Below, in pieces: positions 11,122-23,196 of a DNA stretch of 64,000 nucleotides. This stretch comes from Trema orientale. Its lineage: Eukaryota > Streptophyta > Magnoliopsida > Rosales > Cannabaceae. Within the stretch, counting starts at the first letter, position 1; every line of letters starts with the position of its first letter. Location of the stretch: the NCBI GenBank assembly GCA_002914845.1, contig JXTC01000075.1:620430-684429 (forward strand), given 5' to 3'. Below the pieces are notes generated by a model. It did no database searches, had not been told where the DNA came from, and saw only the letters and a list, made by a program, of their open reading frames with translations. A program made the position numbers and the translations under genes.

Positions 11122-12148
11122 GCTCTCTAAATAAAGATGTAGTTTTAGAAATAGTTTGGAAAAAAGATAGAGAGGAGAGTGATAATAAAGTCACCTTTAT
11201 TTTAATGGAAATTTAATTTTGCAAGGGCAAGTGGGGCCCATCTCGTTATTTTTTTTTTCCAAGCACAGTGATAGAGCCACTATTCACGTCAGTTGTCACA
11301 AGTGGAACGACCTGTGTATACACAGGCGATACCTCCAAATCTTGCTTAGTTCTGCGGACCTACCCTTCCTCTCTCATATTTTTATTTTATATACAACTTT
11401 TTAATGGCAGTGGGTCCCTGCTAATCACATCTTTCAATCTGACGGTGATTAATAAACTGATCATAAACTGATTGTTACCGTCTGTCCGTCCGAGGATATT
11501 GCGTTAAAAAAATAAAGAGAGAAGGGTAGAACTGGAAATTTACTTTTTCAGCAGGTCGGTGGTAGTGGCACACCCTTGCGAAGCATCACTACAAACTTTT
11601 TTACTGGAGTGATGGATATTACTTTAATGCAGTGTGTAATCTAAATTACCCAAAAAAAAAAAAATTTATATTCCGACGCTAACAAAAGGGTGAGATTGCA
11701 TCTGAGCCGTCAATCTCTTCCATGAATAAAGGGTGAGATTGGTTAGTCAAATTCTCTTGTTATGTAATTTACTATAATGTACAAATATTAACTTTCAAAA
11801 TAATATTGTTATTTTTTTTCCCCTAAACTCACTGTATTTTATAGTCAGTGTCAAATTTGCTTGAAATATACCATATTAGTACTACTGCTTTGAAAAATTT
11901 TGCTAATGCTATAAAATCTAATTTATGAATTTTTCCCACTATACTATGTGAATTCTGGACTAAGGGCGAACTTTTGGAAGTTTCTCCTAATTTAGCCTAC
12001 CGTAAAGAAAGAGATTTGATAAGTAGTACAAAATAGAAGGAAATAGTTTATGAAAAATCACATCCAAAAGTCTAAAGTTATATATGAGATCTCCAAAAGC
12101 ACAAGATGTTTCATTAAAAAGTGATGAAATACATGAGGTTAATTACCC
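11122..12148. other. AT-rich intergenic stretch, no gene seen
   Basis: No reading frame with recognisable content. There is a small local duplication of 'gggtgagattg' (about 11690 and 11730). The short plus-strand ORFs near 11219-11471 overlap each other in two frames and match nothing I recognise. Confidence 0.5.
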
Positions 12149-12157
12149 TTTTAATTA

Positions 12158-13016
12158 GGGACAATATCAAAAAAAAAAATTATCACTTTTAGTGTTTTAT
12201 CAAAAAACACCCACACTTTTTCATTTATATCAAATTAAACACTCAATTTATATTTTCTTATCAAATAGAACGGGTCCACACACTTAGTCAAAATTAAAAT
12301 TATGATTTATTTAAAAAGATAGTTTTATCCTTAAACTCATAAAATATATATAAAAAATGATAAATATTGAAACTAATTATTATTTTTAAAAATAATAATT
12401 CAAGCAAAAATAATAATTATTTAAAATAACAAAATTTGTCACTGTTTTATTTTTAACATTTAATTGTTTTGAATAATTTAAACTCATTTTAGTTTTAATA
12501 ATTATTATTTTCACTTAAAATGATTTATAAAAAAGAAAAAAGAAAAAAAAAATACGAGATTTTTTTGTAGTTTTTTCGTTCTCTCTTTTTTTTTTTTAAA
12601 TATAAATCCTAATTGTTTTGAATCATTTAAACCCTTGAAAAAAAACAAAACGATAATTTTTTTTTTAATTTTTGTCATTCTTTTTTTTTTGAAATTATTT
12701 TGAATAGATGAAATTCTTTTTACTTTAATAATTATTATATTCACTTAAAATATTTTTTTTAAAAAAGAAAGAAATACAATAATAATTGGTTTCATATTTA
12801 TTAGTTTTACTATATGTTTTATGAGTTTAAAGGGTAAAATTATCTTTTTTAACAAACTAAAGTTCTAATTTTGATTAAATGTATGGGCCTGGTCTTATTT
12901 TATTAGAAAACATAAGTCGAATGTTTAATTTGATAAAAATGAAAAAGTGTGGGTTTTTTTTTAATAAAACACTAAAAATGGTGAGTTTTTTTTTTTTTTT
13001 TTTAAATATTATCCCC
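12158..13016. mobile_element. 859-bp foldback transposon with ~200-bp arms
   Basis: The left arm from GGGACAATATC pairs with the right arm ending ...AATATTATCCCC. Corresponding blocks are 'agtgttttatcaaaaaacac' with 'taataaaacacta', 'cacactttttcattta' with 'aaatgaaaaagtgtg', and 'ccttaaactcataaaa' with 'ttttatgagtttaaagg'. A perfect 9-bp duplication 'ttttaatta' flanks it (12149-12157 and 13017-13025). The interior is AT-rich with repeated 'gttttgaata' segments. It is non-autonomous, and the 9-bp duplication fits a Mutator-like element. Confidence 0.8.
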
Positions 13017-13545
13017 TTTTAATTATGATGTAATTTTTAAACTTTATACTCTCATGGCAAGTTTAGTGCTCATCTAACTTGGGAATGGGAATTGGATCTT
13101 ATCAGGAATGATGTCTTTACTTGTGTAAGAACTTGCCCATTTATGGATCTTAATACCTTGTCTCTCCTATGGGAAACTACGGTTATCACAACTGAAACTA
13201 CGTTACACGCTATTACTCCATATTAACTCATAGTCTAGTTCTTGTTAGCATTGGCAAGTTATTATTCCACATTGACTCATATAGTTTAGTTCTTGTTAAT
13301 ATTGGTATGAATCACAGTTCACTTGTATTTCAAGCCAGAAAAGGAAAAATCAATTCACTTTTAACAAACAATTCCTTTGGAACATCTGAGTTCCAGTGCA
13401 ATACCGTGATGAAAGTTGGAGTTAATGCTTAATTCATCAATTAACCAAAAAATATCCCAGAATTTAAAACTAAAAGTAAGTTTTCGTACCTTTCCTGAAT
13501 TATTTATGGAATACTTGCTCTATATAGATCGCATAAATGTCTTTC

Positions 13546-14825
13546 TTACAATTTATACAACTTCAGTTCTACGTTCCAAAATTAAAATTCGGTTTAGATT
13601 TTTTATATATTATGATTTAATCCATAGTAAGAATTGGATTCCATTAATATATAATTTTAGATAATTATATATTCTCTAATTTTATAAATTTTATTTCTTT
13701 TCTAACCCATTGAATAAAGCCATATAGGTCCATTTTAGGATGTGGTAGTGGCATATATATAAATAACACTTTGTATGTGTAATGGCTGTATGGTGGTACA
13801 ACGAGATAAAGAGCTAAAGTTGAGATGAGCCATGAAGTCCTTTTGCAAGCTATTAGTTATTGGTGATTTTGTAGGTTGAGTTTGGTAGAGATGGCAAGTA
13901 TAAGTTTAAATGCATAACTTAAAAGGTAACTCTCTAAACCCTTTATAAATTGTATGTCTGAAATCAAATGGATATAGTTTATGTTTGTTCCATATTTGAT
14001 AAGCTCTATTAAGGATAGCAATATAATCCACTGTTTATGGGCATCCGTGTTTATCCGATCCGAACAATGAGAGAAAAAACTGCTCGAGCGGAAAAAATAA
14101 AAGGGACGGGGAATAACTGTACCATTAATATGCGGATATAGTGCACAGATGGTATTAGCATAATTTGTACCATACCCGTCCTGATATTTACATTTATATA
14201 TATTCACATAAAAAATATTATTATATATACGTATTTATTCAATTTTACACTATTTATATTCATATATCTTTGATAAAATAATGATTTTGGAGAATTATAT
14301 GTACTTATATATTTGAATTTTAAGGTTTGAAAATTATTTCGCATATTGTTGTATTTAATTTTTGTCAATTATAAAAAAAATTAGCATTTTTATCTTATTT
14401 TGTTATTACCAACATGTATGATTCCCCGCATTGTTCTTGTATCTAAAAAAATGATTATTGGGACGGGTATGATATTATGATTGGCCTTCGGGATGGAGAC
14501 GGTAATTGAAAAATTATTTCTGATCTGCATCGCTGCCATTCTTAAGCTCTTTTTGATTATGATATCATTGATTTGTGTTAACAAATTGTGCTCATCATAA
14601 TTTATTAAACTTAACAATTAGTATCAAAGCTAGTTCCATTTGGTTTAAGGTTATCAAATTTAATTTAATTTATTTTCGAACTTTTATTTGTTACGATTTA
14701 TACAATTTCAATTCCACATTCTAACATTAAAATTCGGTTTAGCTTGTACGTTTCATGAATTTAATCCATAGTACAGATTGGATTCCATTATTATACAATT
14801 TTAAATAATTATGCATTCTCTTTTT
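13546..14825. mobile_element. LTR-retrotransposon remnant with a dispersed direct repeat
   Basis: A block at about 13546-13675 ('acaatttatacaacttcagt', 'aaattcggtttag', 'taatccatagtaagaattgg') recurs at about 14693-14825. Just before the second copy, 'ttagtatcaaagc' (14618-14630) resembles the initiator-tRNA-Met primer binding site TTGGTATCAGAGC used by plant LTR retrotransposons. The sequence between contains repeated 'gggacggg' patches. Heavily decayed, with no polyprotein. The assignment is tentative and the ends are undefined. Confidence 0.4.
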
Positions 14826-16397
14826 TTTTTTTTTTTGGTTCGAATAGATCAATTCATTAAGTTTTGACAGTTAACTTAAAGTGAATGACAAAAGAGGTGC
14901 TTTATGTCATGGTAGGAAAAGTAGTTAAAAGTAATAAACCCAACCCACCATATAATGGAAAGAAATTTGCCACGGTAAAGTCTTAATTATTACATGATTT
15001 ATACTATTCTTACCCAAATAATATATATATATATAGATATATTGAAAGGGAACATAAATATTTTTTAGTATTAGTACTGTAATGATAAAAATTTGCATAT
15101 AGATTGGAGCGTGCCTTAAAACAGGAGAAGAATTATGTAGCAACGAGCAATATTATGACTTGATATCATCCAAATAAAAAAAACAATAAAAATAAAGGAG
15201 AGATAGAGCATAATAAGGCCAATAATCTTTTTCTTTTTTTTTCGAAAAACGATCTTTTTGCAAGAATATTATAATTATGGTTAGGAATATAGCAATTCCT
15301 AATTAAAAAATAAACTAAAATAAGTCAGTATATTTCCTATATATATACTCATAGGAATAAGGTATTTTCATAAAATAAAAGAGTTTAGTGGTATTGAAAT
15401 TAGCTTATTCTAAAATTACTTAGTCTCGGCCCTCCCAACTAATATATTGATACATAAAACATAACATTATTCCGTCATATTAGAAGGAAAAAAATATGGT
15501 ATTTTCTTATAAATTAATCACTGACTTGTTTAGACTCACTTCTAATTTTTTGTTTAAATAAATTAAAAATCAAAGTAAAAATTTTGTTTTCGCTTATAAT
15601 TTTTTAAAAACAAAAAATATGCTTGGTAAGTTTTATTTCACTATTTGTTTCTAAAAATAAAAATTGATATATTGTGAGAAAAAGTCAAATAGACTTGTAT
15701 CTATCTATAAATATACATATTTGTATATGGTACGTTTGTGTGCATAAAATGTATGTATATTTTTTTAGTTTTGAAATTTGTTTTTCTTTCCTTTTTTTTT
15801 TTTTAAAAAAAAAGGTATTCAAAATTTTTTGTCTTTTTTTCTTGAAAATTTTGGTAACATTTTTTCTTTAAAGAAAAAAGAGGTTGGCAAATGAACTTTC
15901 AAAAAACAAAATTTCTAATTTATAGTTAAAAAAAAAGAAGTGAATCTGAGCAAGACCTACAGGCTGTACTATTTTATTTTCAACTTTTCAAGATAATTTG
16001 GTCATTGGATAAGTTTCAAAAGTGTCCTTGTTAGTAGCAGCAATGAACTAATCTTAATTAATTAATATGATCAAGGGTGGATTACTAACTGATGAGTGCT
16101 AGTTGTGTTCTATTTTATTTTAATTTATTTTCAAATTTTCAACATTTTAATTCTCTGCCATTATTTAACATGTAGACTCCACTGAGGAATGAGAGCGAAA
16201 AAGATTGTGCTACTCTTAATAATTTATCACTTGCTAGTCCTAATATTCCAAGAACCAAGATATACTAATATAAAGGCAAAAGAGAATATATTATACAGCA
16301 AAAATATATACGATTAAAGGGGATAAAAAATTAGGGAAAATATAGCTATTATGGGTACTAATGAGACTCATGAATTATTATGTTCCTTTTTTTCTAA

Positions 16398-16544
16398 GAG
16401 GCGGCTATAGTAAGGGCGCCCCTACGTAAGGTCCCTGTTTATACACCGTTTGATGGGAATCTATGGGGAATCTGTTTATATACAGATTCTCATCAAACGG
16501 TGTATAAACAGAATCTTACGGACGCTCTTACTGTAGATGCGTCC
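16398..16544. mobile_element. Foldback MITE, copy 4 (diverged, near-perfect palindrome)
   Basis: Same family as 10009-10936: AGTAAGGGCGCCCCTACGTA near the left end, and a right end whose reverse complement begins GGACGCATCTACAGTAAGAG. The inner arms pair almost perfectly: 'ctgtttatacaccgtttgat' with 'atcaaacggtgtataaacag'. The flanks are T-rich and the target duplication is imperfect. 147 bp, without the internal spacer variant seen in copies 1-3. Confidence 0.8.
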
Positions 16545-19500
16545 TTTTTTTTATGGTATGAAAATGGAAAGTACTTTTTGTCTTGAATACTCCATTGGCT
16601 AACTGAAACTAAAAAATTATTGCAATTTTAGAAGTTGGGTAATTACTAGTTATAGTCCCATTAAGGAAACAGGACTCTCTGACTTTGCTTAATCATTACT
16701 AATAGGTAGTCAATTGTTAGATAAGTGGCAAAGTGTGTCAGAGACCCCATTGGATTCAGTTTGGAAATAATACGTTAAATATTCTCCATCGCTTTCGGGA
16801 ACCTTTTTCTTTATAGAAATCCACAATGAAATGAAAAGGTGGATCCTATGGACGTTTTGCGCTCTTTACGTTTATATATTACAATTTTTAAATGACAAGT
16901 ACTTTTGCCCTTTTTGCATGCAAAGTAAATGGAAGTTAATGGATTTATTTTTTATTTTTTGGGAAATAAAAAAAGAAAGAGAAATTAAGTGAAAACAGAC
17001 TGTTAAAACTTTAATAGTGTATTTCAAGAAACATATTTCTTTTTAAAACACTTTGTGAAATAGACTTCTAGACTGTAGTTGCTAGCATGGTCAATGATGG
17101 TGGAGTTAAAAATATGGTATATTTCTCAACACACACATTAGAAGGGTCTACTTTGAAGAAGAGCCAGAAAAGAGAAAAAGAAAATAATGTCCCTAATTAT
17201 TTGGGGTAGGTTTTTTGTTGCCCTTTTTTTTTTTCTTTTTTCTTTTAGGTGTTGTTTGTATATTTTATTAGCATGCGGAATATATAAATTTGGCCTTCGG
17301 ATTGTGATTATGCATGAGAGGAAACTAGTGTATCACAATTTACGATACACAAAAGGATATGAGGTAAGAATATCTCTATTTTATTTTATTTTTTCAGAAA
17401 TATTTTATGTCTATGTTTGTCGGTGGAGCAATCTGGTCCCCTACACTCCAATGGTTGAAATTTCACTATTAGCTAATTACAATTATAGTATCAAAATCCA
17501 AGCTGTGAGAGTGAGAGAGTACTTACGTCACTTGATTAGTGACCTTTCCTCTGTGAATTGATCTCTTGTTCATTTTAATATGAAGCATATGATATGAGTC
17601 ATATGACTAAAATCTATGCGGCCAGGTTCAGACTGTTCGGTAGACCCATCAACTACGCTTCTTTTGGATGTCATTGAATCATGCTAGAAACCCTTTTTCT
17701 TTGCCACATGATGAGTATTTGATCTGGCTAAGCTAGAAAAAGAAATTTCACTTATTTATTATTATTATGATTATTATTATTGTTGTTATTATTATTATTT
17801 TGAGGGGTTGAAGAAAAGGGTTTTCCTGAGTGCGAACTTATCTATAAGATCTCTTGCCAAATGGACCATTTGGCGTGCAAATTTCCTTTTCTCGTACCCT
17901 ACCTTTTGATACACATACCATGCACGTACATTTGTTTGGTGAGTGGCAATCTTGGCTACCCCATCTTATTAGCGAGAGACCAGATGTTGGATGATTCATT
18001 CGTACTAAAATCTTGTAATTTAAATACTTTTTTTTTTAAATTGTCATTATCACTATTATAAATGCCACCAGTTGGTGATTAATGATTATATTTATTGTCA
18101 ATTTTCAGTTTTTGCCATTTTATTATTTTTCATCTCTATAATTGATAGATGCAATTAGGATCGCCAGTTTTTGTCTATTTATTGAATTAAGAAATATTTG
18201 GATAGACGTAGAATAAGGCGATATCTTCACATATAACTTTTTATAAGGAAGTAATAGTCCTGTAGTGGTTTTTATTTTTTTTAAAAATACTTTCAATACA
18301 GAAAGCACAAGCACCAAAAGTACTCACAACCCATTTTTTCTTGATTTTCTCTACAATGAGACACAAGAAATGGACAAAGATTCGCTTCCCCTTGTAGTCG
18401 ACATCAACATGTTTTTCCGTTGTTCCTTCCTTTTCGTTGTTTTTATTAAAAAAATATTGAGAAAAGCTGCTATAAAACTAGTACTTTTCTTAAGAAGTTG
18501 CTATTTATGAAAATACCCCAAAACTCTTAAAAACTTTAGACCACTATCACTATTTATGCACAATTAATTATTTACAACAGTCATTCCCTTCAAAAAAATC
18601 TATATATATATGGTGAGTTGCCCCACCCAAATTAATTCCAAAGGAAGAACTTAGCTGCTGAAATGGTAGTTAACAAACTATTAAAAAATAAATAAATTCT
18701 CGTTTCTTAAAGATGGGCTACTTAACTCAAAATTCTTGGGTCTTACAGCAAAATGACCAGTATATGGGTATGCATACTAAGTGTGAAATATGATGTACAA
18801 AAATTAATATACTCAGTTCATAAATTAAAGCTGGTATATAAGTAGATATACTAAGTGTAAAAATATATATACTTAAACTTTTAGCTATAAAAAGAGAAAA
18901 ACATATACATTTTTTAAAAAGCAAAGTGTGAAAAGAAAAAAGGACACTCACTCTAATTTCCCCAGTTTCTCCTTCCTTTGATCATATATGGGCTAGGTCC
19001 GTTTTGATTTGCTCAATGGGATTTGAACACTTATACCTAAGTTTTCAAAAATAATACCAAAAATATGATATTCCCAAAATTATTATTTTTCTGTATAATA
19101 TTTGGCATTTTTATAAATATTTAGTTACAAAAAACTAAATTGCTTTCTAATTTGAATATTCAAATTAGTTTTAAGTAATATTTTTTTTCTAATTTTCAAT
19201 AAAACCTTGTTCTTTAGTTTCCAATAATCAAATTGGTTTATTTGAGAATTGGTTATTGGTTTCTCTATTTAATAATTAGTGGTATCTCTAGTTTCTCTGT
19301 TTAGAAACCTGATTTCTAAAAAATAACGCAATTAGTTTCTTGTAACAAAAATGTTTAGAAAAATGCTACTGAATATTATATGGACAAAAAATATTTTGGG
19401 AAAGTCAGCATTTTTGGTATTATGTTTTAAAAAGTAGCGCTGGGTGTACTTTTCCCCTTTATAGGCTTAACGGGTTGAACTTTTATTTGGACTTATTTGG

Positions 19501-19663
19501 ATAGGGCTCAAGCTCTGGACTAAGCTTCATTATCAGCCCAATCAGCGGACCAAATACTGTTCTTATACATTCGTTAGTCCCGCTCTTTTTATTTCTCTTT
19601 CCATTTTTTCTCTCTCTCCCTCCCTCAACACACGCACACACACCCATTCCCCCTCCCCCTCCC

Positions 19664-19991
19664 NNNNNNNNNNNNNNNNNNNNNNNNNNNNNNNNNNNNN
19701 NNNNNNNNNNNNNNNNNNNNNNNNNNNNNNNNNNNNNNNNNNNNNNNNNNNNNNNNNNNNNNNNNNNNNNNNNNNNNNNNNNNNNNNNNNNNNNNNNNNN
19801 NNNNNNNNNNNNNNNNNNNNNNNNNNNNNNNNNNNNNNNNNNNNNNNNNNNNNNNNNNNNNNNNNNNNNNNNNNNNNNNNNNNNNNNNNNNNNNNNNNNN
19901 NNNNNNNNNNNNNNNNNNNNNNNNNNNNNNNNNNNNNNNNNNNNNNNNNNNNNNNNNNNNNNNNNNNNNNNNNNNNNNNNNNNNNNNNNNN
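19664..19991. other. Assembly gap (328 N)
   Basis: Run of unknown bases. The left flank is a low-complexity CA/C-rich tract (acacacgcacacacac, then C-runs) and the right flank is inside an LTR, both of which plausibly explain the assembly break. The true length is unknown. Confidence 0.99.
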
Positions 19992-20567
19992 TTGTTATGC
20001 GATCTTAAATCCGCATTAGTCAAACAGCGAAAAAGGAAAGTCAAAGTGGTTTCTTACAAGGTCGCATATGTCTTCCATTGATTATGCAACCACTTCCGGA
20101 TGACAAAGTGCGATCAGCATAAAAAGGAAATCAGCTCAAGGGTGGACAGAGATAAGGAAACAAGCTTCTTAATAGAGATCGAGTAACTTCTTTATTTAAT
20201 TCAAGGGATATTACTCGATTGTGCGTTAACCTAATTATATTATACACTTACTCGTTTATATAATTAGGTAACTTTAAGCCATCCTCATCTATATAAAGGT
20301 GGCTTAAACTCATTGTAAAGAGAGAGACACAATCACTTCACAATCTTTTCAACTCTGTAATTCTCTCTGCTCTCACCTTGAGACTTAGAGAAACTCTTGT
20401 AATTCTCCAGAAAAATAGTGAAGAACAGTGGACATAGGCTCATCTTTTTTGGGGCCGAACCACTATAAATCTCGTGTCTTTTTAATTATGTTTCATTAAT
20501 TCTTTTTCACACACAAGTCACATCTCGCAATTTCCTAAATTCATTGTTGACAAAACCTCCGTCAACA
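19992..20567 (+). mobile_element. LTR of a retrotransposon, 5' part lost in the gap
   Basis: LTR-like promoter architecture: TATATAAA at 20290-20297, followed by a CT-rich transcribed leader ('aattctctctgctctcacct', 'gagaaactcttgtaattctc') as in many plant Copia LTRs. It ends with 'ctccgtcaaca' at 20567, compatible with a TG..CA terminus (TGTTGAC...GTCAACA). No primer binding site follows the end, so this is not a 5' LTR in plus orientation. It is a solo LTR or the 3' LTR of an element hidden in the gap. Confidence 0.6.
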
Positions 20568-23196
20568 GTTCTTTAAGTTTTAAGGCGAGAGGAAAGCGAG
20601 AAATATATAATATAAGTGTATAGTAAAGTGAATTGTGAGATGAATTAGTAATAAATTTGAGTTCCTTTTGTATAGATGAGGATGACTTAGTGTTTCCCAA
20701 TTATGAGAATGAGAAACTTCATAATCTGAATACAATTTTTGATAACAATACAAAATTAGGTAATGACTGATATATGAATTGGTTAATCTCTATGTAGAAG
20801 CTTATTTCTTCTTTTCATTTCTATAAAACTCTGTCTAGTTTCTTTTTATTGTAGCTTCAAGTCGCATATTGATTATTTGAGATAGGTCACATATTGATTG
20901 AAATGATGGCATACGACGTAATACCTCAATTCTTAGTTGAATGTTGACTTTCCTTGTCCTGGCATTGATTTCCAAAATATGTGACGTGCATTTTAGATCA
21001 CACAACAATATTATTATAATACCACTTAATATTGATTTTTTAAATTTATAATAGTCTCTTACAAGTTTTCATAACTTATAATCGATCATTGTTAAGAATA
21101 TTTTTTTAAGTAGATTGTCTCTTAAAACAAAAGTATAAACGTCAAAACTGATTTCTCAATAAAGAAAAAATGTTCACATACAGTGTATATTTTTTAAAAA
21201 AAATTATTATTTATTATTTAAACTTGGTACCTAATTCTAGCAATTCTACAATATTTGGCTGATAACTCAAGTTACATATTTCATATGTCAACTGTTGTTT
21301 ACCGAAGCCAAAAATCTTGGGAACCCAAGTTCTTCGTAAAAATTAGAGGAGTTACTAAAAGTAGAAAGAAATAAAGTGAAAGTGACGTAAGTTTACTGGA
21401 TGCTAGAGTTTTGAGGGGAGAAAAAAAAATTCAAGTGTGAGAGTTGAGTTGGTGCATGATGGATATATTGAGGCAAATAAGAAAATATTTAGGCTAAAAT
21501 TAGAAATTTCATAAAGTTGAGTTTAGGTAGGGACATACCTTCTTTTGGCTTTTCGAAGCATTTATATTCGAGCAAGGACGAAATACATTGTCCTTCTACA
21601 TAATATACAGATAAGTTTTTTTGGTTCCCAAAGAAACACTTGAGAAAGAGTTTTTCGTATGTGCTCAGTTTCAGATGGAATGAACTTCGATGAAAAAGTA
21701 TTTAATAATTAGGCCAAGTGCTTAAAAGTAGTGAGAAAACAGAGACAGAACAAACACTAGTACAAATTTGAAGCCCCCCTTTTCTTTGGAGTGCTGAACG
21801 CGTTTGAGTCCAACTAGTCCACTTGTCAACTTTTTTCACTGTCTAAAATGGACGAAGATAAAGCCCAATGAACTGAAGAAAACGAAAACCAATGCCATAA
21901 TATCCAATTCAAATAAAAATCTTCACTACGGACGAGAGAACAAAACCATTTTAACTAATGTGACATTTTTTTCTTAATTATTAGTAACTTTGCTCTTTTC
22001 TTTTTTTTTTTTTCTCGAGATCTTAGTAGCTTAATTATTAGTACCTTACTAATGCCAAAGTTCACAATCCATCGGCTTCTTTTTTCTGACGCTACGTTTA
22101 TAAAGTCGTATTTTATCAAGTCCAAGAACTCATCAGTAAACCGTGTAACATGATTTGGTCATTGATTCGCCGCTTTTCATCTAGTTGTATTGGTCCCCTG
22201 CCTATGCATGCCACTTGTTTTATAGGTACGTATATATAATATATAAAACCTATATACATATTACCCGCTAAAGCCTCGAAGCACTTGGTCTGACTTTTTA
22301 ATTTGAGTACAAAAAGAGTGGAATTACCATTAAAAGATGGGATACATTACAATAGAATACATATTACATACCAAAGTTTCCAAAGGTAGCAAGCAGCCAA
22401 AGCAACATAGGCATATTAATCTGTGAAGAAGCCTTTGCCATTTGCCACTGTGGCCACTGAGCATTGATGATGCTAAAAGGAACCTGAAACAGAAATCAGA
22501 GGAGCTGGATATGGCCAAGGCAAAAGCCTCCTCTCTCTCTCTCTCTCCTCTACTATAAAAGAAGAAAAGGTTTTGCCTTTTGAACCGAGCAATCACGGGG
22601 CTCCCCTGAAACCTCTGCCTTTGAATTCATCTTTCTACTGCCAAACAACCTAATCCTCCTGACCCTATCAGAAAACAGCCGTGAAAATCTGCGTCCTCTG
22701 CTCCCTTTATTCAGCAAACTCTCCCAGTTCCATGGATTTCTCTCTTTTCCATTCATCCAAACCATGAAGCTCCATTATCTCCATCTTCTTCCGTTTTGTC
22801 CTCGTCATGAAGTTTTAACCAATATGGTATTGCTACTGCTTTGATATATGCGTATATATAAACAAATAGATACAAAGAGGGTGGTCCTTGTCATGTATCA
22901 TGACATGGGAAAATGGTAATTTGGTTCGTCTATCTGCTTGTTGAGAGAAAAACTTCAATGGGCTTAATCAGATTCCGTCTTTGCTTCGATAAATTCATGA
23001 AAACCCATCTTTCTTTTCCGTTCTTCTCTGAGACCCATGTTTTTGAATCAGTTCATGCACTTCCTGAAATGAATCCACACATTCAGAAGGAAAGTCCCTT
23101 TTGATTGTTTGTTTTGACAATAAGGTTCTTCTCATTAAGATACCCTCCATACCCTTTTCGTGTTACTTGGGGTTTAAGCTCAATCAGGATACTCTA
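20568..23196. other. Upstream and 5' leader region of the HT1-like gene
   Basis: AT-rich to about 22300, then more balanced composition leading to the HT1 start, so the promoter and 5' untranslated leader are probably in 22300-23196. A (CT)n tract lies near 22535-22555. Two minus-strand ORFs (22330-22596, 22553-22765) overlap each other and match no family I know; I treat them as chance. No upstream in-frame ATG precedes 23197 in the first-exon frame. Confidence 0.5.

Larger units (their letters stand above)
13026..19663. other. 6.6-kb gene-free intergenic region up to the assembly gap
   Basis: AT-rich DNA with homopolymer and TTA microsatellite tracts (e.g. near 17757-17800). Recognisable pieces are a dispersed ~130-bp direct repeat, an LTR-retrotransposon primer-site remnant near 14618 and the fourth foldback MITE at 16398. 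Several ORFs of 60-124 codons occur (the longest at 17187-17561), but all have AT-driven Phe/Ile/Tyr-rich composition and no family resemblance. No gene is supported. Confidence 0.55.

Noticed and set aside
17187..17561. 124-codon ORF starting with ATG
   Set aside because: Phe/Ile/Tyr-rich composition expected from AT-rich DNA, with no recognisable motif.
19625..20044. ORF spanning the run of N
   Set aside because: Artefact of translating unknown bases.
22330..22765. Two overlapping minus-strand ORFs upstream of HT1
   Set aside because: In different frames, no family resemblance, and located in the probable HT1 promoter and leader.
23101..23196. In-frame extension upstream of the HT1 start
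   Set aside because: It would begin with TTG, not ATG. The ATG at 23197 gives an N-terminus comparable in length to Arabidopsis HT1.
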